Shown: positions 35,724 to 45,475 of the stretch, piece by piece | Layout: the number at the start of each line of letters is the position of its first letter | Numbering within the stretch: position 1 is the first letter of the stretch | Assembly: GCA_018402635.1 (NCBI GenBank) | Contig: JAGYIP010000008.1 | Span: 434,001-498,000, forward strand | Origin: Burkholderiaceae bacterium | GTDB lineage: Bacteria > Pseudomonadota > Gammaproteobacteria > Burkholderiales > Burkholderiaceae_A | Direction of reading: 5' to 3' | DNA: 64,000 nt | The notes under the pieces: model-generated | Told to the model about the DNA's origin: nothing | The model's input: only the letters and a program-made list of their open reading frames with translations | The model's database searches: none | Program-made: the position numbers and the translations under genes

Positions 35724-37333
35724 ATGGACATAATTGAAACGGACTACCTGGTGGTAGGCGCGGGAAGTTCTGGCTGCGTGGTTGCAAACCGTCTTTCGGA
35801 AGACGGACGAACGAATGTGGTTTTGCTAGAGGCAGGACCGCCCGACAACTACCTATGGATTCACATTCCTATTGGCTATGCCAAGACCATGTTCAACCCG
35901 GTTTACAACTGGATGTTTGAGACCGACCCCGAGCCGGAGATGAAGGGGCGCAAGGTCTATTGGCCTCGTGGTAAAACCCTTGGTGGGTCCTCCTCCATTA
36001 ATGGACTTGTCTATGTGCGCGGGCAGCCACAAGACTACGATGACTGGCAGGCTCAGGGCTGCCCTGGCTGGTCTTGGTCGGACGTTCTTCCTTACTTCAT
36101 GAAGTTTGAAAACAATTCGCGCGGCGCCTCGGAAACCCATGGCGGCAGTGGTCCCGTGCATTGCTCCGACATTGCCAACAAGCACGAGCTTATGGAGGCC
36201 ATTATTTCGGGCGCAAACTCTTTAGGGGTTCCGCGCAATGTCGACTTCAATAATGGCCAACAAGAGGGCGTGGGCTACTACCAGCTCTTTACCAAACGCG
36301 GCTGGCGTTCAAGCACAGCGGTTGCCTACTTAAAGCCAGCACGCAGCCGAACCAACCTTCAGGTGCTTACCCATGCCATGGCCACTCGCGTATTGTTTGA
36401 AGGCAAGAAGGCCGTTGGTGTGGAGTTCGAACAAAAAGGTGTGCGCCGTCAGGTTCGTGTTCGTAAAGAAGTTATTCTTTCTGCCGGTGCCATTCAGAGC
36501 CCCCAGCTGCTTGAGTGCTCAGGCGTTGGCCAGGCCGATCGCCTGCAGGCCCTTGGCATTCCTGTTGTTCATCATCTACCGGGGGTTGGCGAAAACCTGC
36601 AAGACCATCTTCAGTTCCGTCTCTTGTTCCGCTGCAAAAACCCATCACAACCAATGACGATCTCCGCAGCCCGCTGCGCACCGTGAAGATGGGACTGCAG
36701 TGGCTTCTTACAGGCGGGGGGCCCCTTGGGGTTGGTATTAATCAAGGCGGGCTCTTCACCAAGGTCTTGCCAGGCGTTACCGACCCTTCGAACAGGCCTG
36801 ATATTCAGTTTCACTTCGCAACCCTTTCGGCCGATATGGCTGGTGCAAAGCCGCATCCTTTCCCAGGCTTTACTTTTAGTGTCTGTCAGCTGCGGCCCTA
36901 CTCAAGAGGCTCGGTTCATGCCGTCGCCCCGGATGCGCGGCAGCGTCCTAGCATGAAGGCTAACTACTTAACGCATCCCATCGATCGTCAATGCGCCATT
37001 GCCTCGGTGAGGTACGCGCGGCAGTTATCGCAGACTCAGCCCATGGCCAATTACACGCAAGAGGAGCTTAAGCCAGGAATTCAGAGGGCCTCGGACGATG
37101 ACATTCTCGAGTTCTGCCGCGAAAGCGGCGCAACTATTTTTCACCCCTCGGGCACCTGCAAAATGGGCCAGGATGAGATGGCTGTGGTGGATCCAGAGTT
37201 AAAGGTTCGAGGACTTGAAGGTCTGCGGGTGGTGGACTGCTCGGTGATGCCAACTCTGGTCTCGGGAAACACCAATGCGGCCGCCATGATGATGGGTGAG
37301 AAGGCGGCCGACCTTATTCGGCAAGCCGCTTAG
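35724..37333 (+). pseudogene. GMC-family (choline dehydrogenase-like) oxidoreductase, frameshifted
   Basis: FAD-dependent alcohol oxidase/dehydrogenase. First frame: VVGAGSSGCVVANRLSEDG, GGSSSINGLVYVRG, GAIQSPQLLECSGVG. Second frame: PSGTCKMG with FHPSGTC, LRVVDCSVMPTLVSGNTNAAA. The frame breaks at AAAAA (36636-36640); a sixth A restores FRCKKPITTNDDL and a 536-residue protein of normal length. Near the lacI gene and in the same direction, so presumably part of the same regulon. Substrate unknown. Confidence 0.78.
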
Positions 37334-37341
37334 CTATTGAA

Positions 37342-37402
37342 GTAAGCATCCGGGTCCAGACCGAATGCTTACCTCTTGAATGCCTGGTCAGCCTGGGCAT
37401 TC
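37342..37402. terminator. Two hairpins between convergent genes
   Basis: GTAAGCAT/ATGCTTAC (37342-37372) and GAATGCC/GGCATTC (37378-37402). Neither has a T run; they probably slow or end transcription between the GMC gene and the CoA ligase. Confidence 0.4.
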
Positions 37403-37472
37403 GGCTGAGGTCTTCTTCAATCCAGTGCTGCTAGCAGGGCTTTTAAACGACCAAGCCCATTAACCAACCCAA

Positions 37473-39026
37473 TTACCCAAGAAAACTGTCGACCAGTTTA
37501 AGCCGCTGAACCTTACCCGACGGCCCACGCGGCAGGTCGGCCACAAGCCGAATTTGTGAAGGTGTTTTAAAAGGACCAAGCTGAGTCTTCACCCAGTCAA
37601 TGAGCTCCTCGGCCTGGGCGGTCTGGCCTTCTTTTAAAATGACGCAGGCTGCAATGTCTTGTCCGTAATGCTTGTGCGGAATACCCACCGCCGCGGCATC
37701 AAGCACACTGGGATGCTGCAGCAAGATCTCATCAATTTCCCGCGGGGCAATGTTCTCGCCGCCTTTAATAATGAGCTCCTTAATACGGCCGGTGATGAAG
37801 AAGAAACCATCGGCATCCATCTGGCCCAAGTCGCCGGTGCGCAGCCAGCCGTCCGGAAAGAAGGCTGCAGCCGTTCCCTCCTCGTTCTTGAAGTAGCCCA
37901 TGGTGACATTGGGGCCGCGAATAATGACCTCTCCGGTCTGCCCGCTGGGAAGCTCACCTCCGTGCTCGTCTGCAATAAAGGCTTCGCAGCCGGAGGGCCG
38001 GCCCACCGAGCCAATTTTTCGCCTTGCAGGGTCAAGGGGGTTTGAGAAGCTTGGTGCCACGGTCTCGGTAAGACCCATGGTCTCAATGACACCAATTCCA
38101 AACATCTCCTCAAAGGCCTTGTGGTGCTCGGGTGGCAAGGGGGCAGAGGCTGATCGACAGAACTTTAACTGCACCTGCCTGCTCTCCTTTGTGGGCCCCT
38201 GGTCAATAAGGTAACTAATGATGGTGGGCACCACGTTCATCCAGCTGCAGTCAAACTCTTTAACCTGGGCCCAGAACTGCGTGGCCGAAAACTTTGGCGG
38301 CATGGCCAGGCTTCCCGCGTGCCACAGGGTTGCCATCATGGTGACCCCGAAGGCATTGATGTGATAGAGCGGCAGCACCGCGTAGACCCGGTCAGCTTGG
38401 GTGAGCTGATGCTCAGCCGAAATGGATGCCGCATTGCTTAATAAATTACCGTGAGTCAGCATGACCCCCTTGGGCCTGCCAGTGGTGCCACTGGTGTACA
38501 TCAGCAGGGCAAGCTCCTTGGGATGCGGACCCATGGTCAGGCTCTTGCCCGCTTTTTCAATAATGGGCATTGCCAGCTGGTGAGGGTCCATCACCAAAAG
38601 GGCCATGGCGGGCCTGTCCTTCAAAAGGGCACGCGCGCGCGCCTGCCATTCCTGCGAAACAATGAAGGCATGCGCCTCGGAATGCTCGATGATGTAGCGC
38701 ATCTGGTCTTCGGTGCACAGAAGGTTCACCGGATTCACCGAGTAATCGTTTGCCATACAGCCAAGCAGGCTTGCCAGGGTTCCAATGCCATTGGGCATAA
38801 GTAAGGCAATGTGCATACCCGGGCTTAGACCCGCCTTTTGAAGAACATTCTTTAGCTCAAGCTCAAACTGCTCTAAGCCTTGAAAGCTAAGTTCCACCCG
38901 GGTCTCGGTATCAATGCCATAGACCTGCTCGCCGTGCGCCTTGGCCTGCTGGGCCACCAGTTCACCAACCCGCGATGGGTCCTGAAAAGCGAAGGGGGCT
39001 AGGGTGAACGAAGGGCATTGAAGCAC
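37473..39026 (-). CDS. Acyl-CoA synthetase / AMP-dependent ligase
   Basis: About 517 residues if GTG 39026 is the start; the frame is open further but would overlap soeC, so the 5' end is uncertain. ATP/AMP motifs: LMYTSGTTGRPKGVMLTH, ETMGLTE, RTGDLGQMDADGFFFITGRIKELIIKGGENI and the catalytic Lys in GPSGKVQR. Activates a carboxylic acid to its CoA thioester. It follows soeC by 34 bases in the same direction; a link to sulfonate breakdown is by position only. Confidence 0.78.
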   Translation of the reverse strand: MLQCPSFTLAPFAFQDPSRVGELVAQQAKAHGEQVYGIDTETRVELSFQGLEQFELELKNVLQKAGLSPGMHIALLMPNGIGTLASLLGCMANDYSVNPVNLLCTEDQMRYIIEHSEAHAFIVSQEWQARARALLKDRPAMALLVMDPHQLAMPIIEKAGKSLTMGPHPKELALLMYTSGTTGRPKGVMLTHGNLLSNAASISAEHQLTQADRVYAVLPLYHINAFGVTMMATLWHAGSLAMPPKFSATQFWAQVKEFDCSWMNVVPTIISYLIDQGPTKESRQVQLKFCRSASAPLPPEHHKAFEEMFGIGVIETMGLTETVAPSFSNPLDPARRKIGSVGRPSGCEAFIADEHGGELPSGQTGEVIIRGPNVTMGYFKNEEGTAAAFFPDGWLRTGDLGQMDADGFFFITGRIKELIIKGGENIAPREIDEILLQHPSVLDAAAVGIPHKHYGQDIAACVILKEGQTAQAEELIDWVKTQLGPFKTPSQIRLVADLPRGPSGKVQRLKLVDSFLG

Positions 39027-39060
39027 TGGCGGGGTCGTTGGAATAACGGGCCTCTGCCAT

Positions 39061-40005
39061 CTAAGAAATCCTTTGGTAATACAGGTTCTGCGGATGATTG
39101 GCCTGTGCAAAGAAAAGCCAGCGCTCGGCAACCATGCCCAGTAGGTGAACGAGCGCAATAAAGCCTGCAGTAAGGGGCGTTAAAGGAAGTACAAAGAGCA
39201 TGACCATCGGAAGCACAAAGGCAAGCATGAGAACTGTGGGTCGCAACTGACGCATCAGGCCCAAGGAGACCCCATGAAAAAACTCACGTGTATTGAAACT
39301 TCCACCCATGATGCCCATGCTGACCTGCCGAACATTGCCGGGAATACCAGTGGCCGAACGCAGGGTCGACTTCGGTCGCAGGCCCGCATTGCGTTTAAAA
39401 ATAAGTGCCTTGACTGCAAGACTGATTAGCAGCAGCAGACCAATAAGAGGCTTTGAAACAAGAAGGCCTTCAACAGGAAGAAGGGTGCGGCTTAGCCCAA
39501 AGAAAAGGGCTCCACCCGTTAGTCCAAAAAGAATGAAGGCCGCGGGTGTCCATGGGGTTGACCACTCCTGCAGAAACTTAAGGCAGCCGTAAATCATGGC
39601 CGTACAGATCCACATGGCAAGGCAGGCGACAAGGGCTAGGGGTGCAACCACCTTCCAAAGAGAGCCAAAGATTTCGGGCAGCCCCAGAACCCCCTGAAGT
39701 CCATGAACAAAGGTAAAGCCAAGCACCACTGGCATCACAATAATTTCTCTCGAGAGCCAAGAGGTTCGCCATTGGGAGGCCGAGCGCCAGGCGCGCGAGG
39801 GGCGGCCTAGGTGAAAGAAGGCGCTAATAAGACCCGCAAATAAAAGACCGAAGGCAAGCATGGAAGGCCCGAGAAATGCCAGGCTATCGGTGGCGGGGGC
39901 CTGGCTAGAAAAGCTTCCCCATTGCTCAAGAATAAGCATGACAAGCAGGCCTTGTCCCAGGCCTGCAAGCACAGTAAAAATAACCATAGACCACGGAGGA
40001 CGCAT
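39061..40005 (-). CDS. soeC: Sulfite dehydrogenase membrane anchor (DmsC-like)
   Basis: 314 residues with about eight transmembrane helices and the DmsC-family AFFHLGRPSRAWRSASQWRTSWLSRE (read in parts). It anchors the SoeAB complex to the cytoplasmic face of the membrane and passes electrons to quinone. Three bases from soeB. Identification rests on the gene order A-B-C and the sulfonate setting; DMSO or polysulfide reductase anchors look similar. Confidence 0.8.
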   Translation of the reverse strand: MRPPWSMVIFTVLAGLGQGLLVMLILEQWGSFSSQAPATDSLAFLGPSMLAFGLLFAGLISAFFHLGRPSRAWRSASQWRTSWLSREIIVMPVVLGFTFVHGLQGVLGLPEIFGSLWKVVAPLALVACLAMWICTAMIYGCLKFLQEWSTPWTPAAFILFGLTGGALFFGLSRTLLPVEGLLVSKPLIGLLLLISLAVKALIFKRNAGLRPKSTLRSATGIPGNVRQVSMGIMGGSFNTREFFHGVSLGLMRQLRPTVLMLAFVLPMVMLFVLPLTPLTAGFIALVHLLGMVAERWLFFAQANHPQNLYYQRIS

Positions 40006-40008
40006 CGC

Positions 40009-40668
40009 CTAGACCTCCTCTTTCTCGTTGGCCGTTGCTGTCATCGAGGCAAGCCAGCTCTGGTGGGGAAGGTATTGGTTGGCAGGCTGCGTCTGCCATT
40101 CGGGCATCAGTGCATAGCCCGCACGCTCGGCAATGGCTATGGACACCTCAGAGTCGGGATCGTGGACATCGCCAAACAGACGCGCACTGGTTGGGCAGGC
40201 CATGACGCAGACAGGTTTGCGCTGGTCCTCAGGAAGGTTTTCGTTGTAGATGCGGTCGACGCAGAGCGTGCACTTGGTCATCACCTTACGTTCTTCATCA
40301 AGCTCACGCGCACCATAAGGGCAGGCCCATGCGCAATAACTGCAGCCAATGCACTTGTCGTAATCAACAAGAACAATGCCATCTTCTTCGCGTTTGTAGG
40401 ACGCACCCGTAGGGCAGACTGGCACGCAGGGAGGGTCCTCGCAGTGCAGGCAGCTTTTGGGAAAGTGCACGGTCATCGCATCGGGAAAACTGCCCGACTC
40501 GTAGGTCTGAACACGGTTAAAGAAGGTCCCCGATGGGTCTTCGTCGTAGGGGTTCTGGTCTGACAATGGACCCGCCGAATAGCTGTTGTTCCACTGCTTG
40601 CAGTTGGTGACGCAGGCCTGACAGCCCACGCAGACATTGAGGTCAATAACAAGTGCAAGTTGAGTCAT
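40009..40668 (-). CDS. soeB: Sulfite dehydrogenase iron-sulfur subunit
   Basis: 219 residues. Four cysteine groups for [4Fe-4S] clusters: CVGCQACVTNCKQWN, CLHCEDPPCVPVCPTGA, CIGCSYCAWACPYGA and CTLCVDRIY with CVMACPTSAR. Transfers electrons from SoeA to SoeC. Overlaps soeA by four bases. Confidence 0.86.
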   Translation of the reverse strand: MTQLALVIDLNVCVGCQACVTNCKQWNNSYSAGPLSDQNPYDEDPSGTFFNRVQTYESGSFPDAMTVHFPKSCLHCEDPPCVPVCPTGASYKREEDGIVLVDYDKCIGCSYCAWACPYGARELDEERKVMTKCTLCVDRIYNENLPEDQRKPVCVMACPTSARLFGDVHDPDSEVSIAIAERAGYALMPEWQTQPANQYLPHQSWLASMTATANEKEEV

Positions 40669-43550
40669 ACCTTGTGCTCCTTACGACGGCCTAGCATGCC
40701 AGGGGGTGCGGAAATGGATTTGAACTGAGGAAAAGATTGCTTGGGTTCGTGCTTGTCGGCCGGATAGATACGCACGCGAACGTCGTACCAGCCTGCCTGC
40801 CCAGTAACCGGGTCTGAGTTGCTAATGGTTGCGGCGCCAGGCTCCGGTCCAAGAGGAAGCTCTTCGGAGATGAGGTGGTTGAGAAGAAAGCCCTTCTGCG
40901 ACTCATTGGCCTTCTCGCCAAGACCCCAGGCACCCTTTGATTTCCCAATGGCATTCCAGGTCCAGACCGTTCCCGGCTCCACAGCCTCTGACAGCCTTGC
41001 CTGGGCGCGAACTTTACCCCATGGGCTTTCGACCCAGATCCACTGGTCGTCTGCAATACCGGCAGCCGCCGCAGTGCCCGCATTTACGAAGAGAAAGTTG
41101 TGGGAATGAATCTGTCGAAGCCAGGCGTTCTGAGAATCCCAAGAGTGGTACATGGCCATGGGCCTTTGGGTAACTGCCGAGAGCGGATAGTCTTTCGACG
41201 AGACAAGAGCATGCTCAAGGGGCTCGCTCCAAAAAGGCAAGGGGCTAAAGTGGCGTTCAATACGCGCACGCAGGTGCTGGGGTGGCTGACGCCCTTTTCG
41301 TAAACCCTGGGCGGCCTGCCGAAAGCCCAACAAAAGCTCCGAGTAAAGATGAATCATGACCGGGGCATCCAGCTTGCGCAGTCCGTTGTCTTTCGCAAAG
41401 CCAAGGTAGCCCGCATTCCAGTTGCGCATAAACCGATGGCCTTCGGGCATCTCGTAATGAAAGACGCAGTTGTTTGCCTTGTAGGCTTCCCACTGTTTAG
41501 GGTTGGGTTCGCCCTTTAACGAGGCCTTGCCATCTTTGCCCCGCCAGCCCGCAAGAAAGCCAATGCCACTGCCCGGGGCTGTCTCGAAGTTCACAATAAA
41601 GTCTTCGTAGCCCGAGAATTTAGGGCTGCCGTCCTGCCTGGTGAAGGCGGGGAATTTAAGCCGCGAGGCCAGTTCCACAAGCACCTCCTGAAAGGGCTTG
41701 CAGTCGCCAAGAGGCTCGACCACAGGAACACGCACCGAGTCGCACGGCCCGTCGAACTCCGAGATCGGTCGATCAAGAAGACTCATGGCATCGTAGCGCT
41801 CAAGGTAGGTTGTATCGGGAAGCACCAGGTCGGCAAAGCCAGTCATCTCGCTATGAAAGGCATCACAGACCACGAGGAAAGGAATCTTGTAATTTCCATC
41901 GGGCGACTTGTCGTTCAGCATGTCGCGCACCTGATCGGTGTTCATGGTGGAGTTCCAGGCCATGTTCGCCATAAAGATCATGAGCGTGTCGATGGGGTAG
42001 GGGTCGGCCTTCCATGCATTGGTAATGACGTTGTGCATCAGGCCATGGGCAGACAAGGGATGCTCCCAAGAAAACCCCTTGTCGATTCGAATGGGCTCGC
42101 CCGATTCAGTTACACAAAGGTCTTCGGGGCAGGTGGGAAAGCCCAGCGGCGTGGTGGCAAGAGGCTCGCCTGGTTTAATTTGACTCTCGCCATTCGGTGG
42201 CCGAACCGAAGGAGGTATGGCACGAGGAAACGGTGCCTTGTGTAAAAAGCCGCCTGGCCGATCAATGGTGCCTAGAAGACTCATTAAGTTTGCCAAGGCT
42301 CGTACCGTTTGAAAACCATTGCTGTGAGCCGCAAGTCCACGCATGGCATGAAAGGCAACAGGCCGCCCAATCACCTTGTCGTACTGCTTACCAAAGGAGT
42401 CGGCCCAGGCAATAGGAAGTTCGAAGGACTGGTTCATGGCCACCTCGGCCATTTCTCTAGCAAGCTTTTCAATGCGTGCCGCAGAGACACCGGTAATGGC
42501 CTGCGCCCATTCGGGCGTGCAGTCTGCAAGGCTTTCTTTAAGTAGCTCAAAGGCGGGCCGAACGTCAAGACCATTGACGGTAAAGCGTCCAGTCAGTGCA
42601 GGCCGTGCAGGCCGCTCGCGCATGCAGACCGCCTTGTTTGCGTCTTGGTCCCAGACCATCTGGTCAAGCTGATCGTAGATGGGGGGCTTGTCGGCGACAT
42701 CGGCACGAAGAAACTGGCCATGCTTTTCCGATCCCGGCGCGTCAATAACCAGCTGAGGACCATTGGTGAACTGCGCAACGAAATCGGTGTCGAAGGTCTC
42801 TGCATTGACAAGCACATGGCTAATTGCAAGCAGCAGCGCGCCATCGGTTCCAGGTCGAATGGGGATCCATTCATCGGCGATGGCGCTGTAGCCTGTGCGC
42901 ACTGGGTTCACCGAAATAAACTTGCCGCCCTCACGCTTGAACTTCGAGATGGCCATTTTGAGCGGGTTGCTGTGATGGTCTTCTGCGGTGCCCATCATAA
43001 TAAAGAGCTTGGCATTCTCAAGGTCGGGGCCGCCAAACTCCCAGAACGAACCACCAATGGAATAGATCATGCCTGCGGCCATGTTCACCGAGCAAAAGCC
43101 GCCATGGGCAGCGTAGTTCGGTGTGCCAAATTGGCGAGCAAAGAGACCGGTAAGGGCCTGCATCTGGTCGCGCCCAGTAAAGAGCGCAAATTTTTTCGGA
43201 TCGGTCTGACGTATTGTTCCAAGCCGATCGCTAAGCATGTCAAAGGCCTGCTCCCATGAGATGGGATCGAACTGGCCATCACCACGATCGGTGCCCGGTC
43301 GACGCAACAAGGGTTTGGTTAGGCGCGCCGGTGAGTACTGCTTCATCACGCCCGAGCCGCCCTTGGCGCAGATGACACCCTTGTTGAGGGGATGGTTGGG
43401 GTTACCCTCAATAAACTTCACCTCCCCGTCTTTGACATGCACATTAATGCCACAACGGCATGCGCACATGTAGCAGGTGGTGCTCTTAATTTCAGTGCCC
43501 TCTTGCAGGGCCTGGGTGGTGGCAATGGGATTAAACGAGACCTTGCTCAT
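40665..43550 (-). CDS. soeA: Sulfite dehydrogenase molybdopterin subunit
   Basis: 961 residues. N-terminal [4Fe-4S] motif CYMCACRCGINVHV with GVICAKGGSGV, then the molybdopterin-guanine-dinucleotide oxidoreductase domains (FALFTGRDQMQALTG, SVNPVRTGYSAIADEWIPIRPGTDGALLLA in parts) and a C-terminal dinucleotide-binding domain. No Tat signal is present, as expected for cytoplasmic SoeA, and unlike periplasmic DMSO reductases. It oxidises sulfite from Xsc and SuyAB to sulfate. Operon iclR-pta-soeABC. Confidence 0.84.
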   Translation of the reverse strand: MSKVSFNPIATTQALQEGTEIKSTTCYMCACRCGINVHVKDGEVKFIEGNPNHPLNKGVICAKGGSGVMKQYSPARLTKPLLRRPGTDRGDGQFDPISWEQAFDMLSDRLGTIRQTDPKKFALFTGRDQMQALTGLFARQFGTPNYAAHGGFCSVNMAAGMIYSIGGSFWEFGGPDLENAKLFIMMGTAEDHHSNPLKMAISKFKREGGKFISVNPVRTGYSAIADEWIPIRPGTDGALLLAISHVLVNAETFDTDFVAQFTNGPQLVIDAPGSEKHGQFLRADVADKPPIYDQLDQMVWDQDANKAVCMRERPARPALTGRFTVNGLDVRPAFELLKESLADCTPEWAQAITGVSAARIEKLAREMAEVAMNQSFELPIAWADSFGKQYDKVIGRPVAFHAMRGLAAHSNGFQTVRALANLMSLLGTIDRPGGFLHKAPFPRAIPPSVRPPNGESQIKPGEPLATTPLGFPTCPEDLCVTESGEPIRIDKGFSWEHPLSAHGLMHNVITNAWKADPYPIDTLMIFMANMAWNSTMNTDQVRDMLNDKSPDGNYKIPFLVVCDAFHSEMTGFADLVLPDTTYLERYDAMSLLDRPISEFDGPCDSVRVPVVEPLGDCKPFQEVLVELASRLKFPAFTRQDGSPKFSGYEDFIVNFETAPGSGIGFLAGWRGKDGKASLKGEPNPKQWEAYKANNCVFHYEMPEGHRFMRNWNAGYLGFAKDNGLRKLDAPVMIHLYSELLLGFRQAAQGLRKGRQPPQHLRARIERHFSPLPFWSEPLEHALVSSKDYPLSAVTQRPMAMYHSWDSQNAWLRQIHSHNFLFVNAGTAAAAGIADDQWIWVESPWGKVRAQARLSEAVEPGTVWTWNAIGKSKGAWGLGEKANESQKGFLLNHLISEELPLGPEPGAATISNSDPVTGQAGWYDVRVRIYPADKHEPKQSFPQFKSISAPPGMLGRRKEHKV

Positions 43551-43574
43551 AGCGTGAACACCTTGTAGCAGTAA

Positions 43575-44524
43575 TTAAAAAATATCGGCCGTCTGAACCA
43601 AGGCGGCCGCCATGGCGCAGGAGGCCAGTCGACTGTAGGCAGAGTCGGAGCGACTGGTTAAGACAATGGGAACCTTCGCCCCAAGAATGACACCGGCGGC
43701 CTCCGCGCGCGCGGCATAGACCAGGCTTTTGAAAAGAATATTGCCGGCGTTGAGGTCGGGTGCCAGAAGAAGATCGACATCGCCACTAACCTGGCTTACA
43801 TACCCCTTAATGTCTGCCGAGCGACGCGAAAGCGCAAGGTCAAGGCCCATGGGCCCCTCAACAACCGCATGGCCAAATGCACCGTTGGCAGCCATCTCAC
43901 ACAAGGCTTTGGCATCAAGGGTTGCCTTAATTTTTCGTTCACCGATTCCGTTGCCGAGATAATTGCGACCTTCGGACGTTTCACGCCGATCTGATGCATG
44001 GCCTCAATGGCATTGGTAAGAATGTCAACCTTTTCGTTAAGACCGGGTTCAATGTTCACAACCGCATCTGCTACAAAAAGGGGCTTCTCAAACCCGGGTA
44101 CATCGAACTTAAAAATATGACTGATCCGGCGTGAGGTTCGCAGACCCGCAGACGATTTCAGGCAGGCCGAGAGCAGCTCGTCGGTGTGAAGGCTTCCCTT
44201 CATGAGCGCGTTAATGCGAGGATGCACACCTGCGCAGTCGGCAACAGCCTTTTGTGCCACTTCAATTGCGGACCCCTCCACGTTTTGGACCTCAAGTCCA
44301 AGGAGGCTAAGCCCAGACGATTGCGCCAGTGCCTGCATGTCCGTTTCGGGCCCGTAGATAACCACATGGGCAATGCCGTTGGAATGGCAGTCAATGGCAG
44401 CTTTTAGTGCATCAACCGACAAGGGGTGGACCACGCCAAGATTCAGTGAGTGACGCGCCTTACTCTTGTGAATAAGCGCGTCAAGAAAAGGGTAGTGAGT
44501 GGGCGCCTTGCTTGCCTGAATCAT
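43575..44524 (-). pseudogene. pta: Phosphate acetyltransferase-like protein, frameshifted
   Basis: The phosphate acetyl/butyryl-transferase family would turn acetyl phosphate from Xsc into acetyl-CoA. The first frame covers HPRINALMKGSLHTDELLSA and KRPKVAIISATESVNEK; the second covers AFGHAVVEGPMGLDLAL and LLAPDLNAGNILFKSL. They join at a run of five A (43931-43935 as T on the + strand); six A give a continuous 316-residue protein ending QTADIF. Sequencing error or real mutation. Starts within the iclR stop (ATGA). Confidence 0.78.
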
Positions 44525-45465
44525 TGGCTAATTCCCTGGTTCTGAAGGGTTGCCGAAATAGCAGCGGCTGCCCATCGTAACCGGTCAATTTTCTTTAGCG
44601 CCTCATTCATACTCAGGCGTGCCATAGGCGCATGCACGGCAACGGCTGCAATGCACTGGCCGTTGTTATCAAGCACGGGTACAGAAAGGCAATTTAGGCC
44701 CGCCGCATACTCTTGCTGATCGATGCTGTAGCCTCGACGTGCGATGCGATCAAGCTCGGTCTGAAAGGCATTGGGGTCGGTAATGGTCTGGGGCGTGTAG
44801 GCCTGGTAGGGCAAAGCCTTAATAAGTGGGTCGCGAATGCTTGGGTTCATAAGCGCCAGAATCATCTTGCCACTGGCGCTGCAGTGGGCAGGTACTCGAG
44901 AGCCAGGCTTAAGGTCCATACGCAATGGCCAGTTGGCCTCGGCACGGTCAAGGTAGACAACTTCAATGCCATCAAGAATGGTCAGGTTGCAGGACTCATT
45001 GAAGTCTGAGACCAACCGCTTCAGTATGGAGTGTCGTTGCGCGCTTATATGACTGTGTCGAAGCGTGTCGATGGCCAGAGTATTTAACCGAGGCCCGGGC
45101 GCAAAGTGCCGCCCCCCGGGCATACGCTGAACAAACCGCATTTCTTCAAGGCCAAGCAAAAGCCTGTGCATGGTGGCCTTTGGCTCATCGAGCCGAACAA
45201 CCAACTGGGCCAGGGTCTGGGGCTTTTCTGATTGAGCAATGGCCTCAAGCAGGGTTAAAAGACGAAGCGAGGGGCTGCCGATGTTGCTAAATGAATTTGC
45301 CATTGGCGCCACAGTGGGTGTTACCCGAAGCTCAGCAGTGAGCGCAGGCTTAGAGCCAGCCTTGACGACTGCTTTCGAGCGGGTTACGGCCCTAGCCTTT
45401 GGACTGGCCTTTAACTTGGCGCTTGACTCGGCGTTTAACTTAGCGTTTGACTGGTTTGCCCTCAT
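44521..45465 (-). CDS. IclR-family regulator of the pta-soe operon
   Basis: 314 residues as an open frame. The core (winged helix QTLAQLVVRLDEPKATMHRLLLGL, effector domain VVYLDRAEANWPLRMDLKPGSRVPAHCSASGK) needs only about 258, starting at ATG 45297. The extra N-terminus is Ala/Lys-rich and encoded by a 24-bp imperfect repeat, so the shorter start may be the true one. Paralogue of the xsc-linked IclR. First gene of iclR-pta-soeABC; likely controls this operon and the divergent SulP gene. Confidence 0.83.
   Translation of the reverse strand: MRANQSNAKLNAESSAKLKASPKARAVTRSKAVVKAGSKPALTAELRVTPTVAPMANSFSNIGSPSLRLLTLLEAIAQSEKPQTLAQLVVRLDEPKATMHRLLLGLEEMRFVQRMPGGRHFAPGPRLNTLAIDTLRHSHISAQRHSILKRLVSDFNESCNLTILDGIEVVYLDRAEANWPLRMDLKPGSRVPAHCSASGKMILALMNPSIRDPLIKALPYQAYTPQTITDPNAFQTELDRIARRGYSIDQQEYAAGLNCLSVPVLDNNGQCIAAVAVHAPMARLSMNEALKKIDRLRWAAAAISATLQNQGISQ
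45410..45452. repeat. 24-bp imperfect direct repeat in iclR 5' region
   Basis: TTTAACTTGGCGCTTGACT at 45410-45428 and TTTAACTTAGCGTTTGACT at 45434-45452. The second ends in TTGACT, which with 17 bp and TAAATT (45470-45475) makes a promoter reading toward the SulP gene. Confidence 0.6.
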
Positions 45466-45475
45466 TCGATAAATT

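Noticed and set aside
43237..43473. Short frames opposite soeA and other large genes
   Set aside because: Mirror frames of strongly coding genes without start signals or conserved features.
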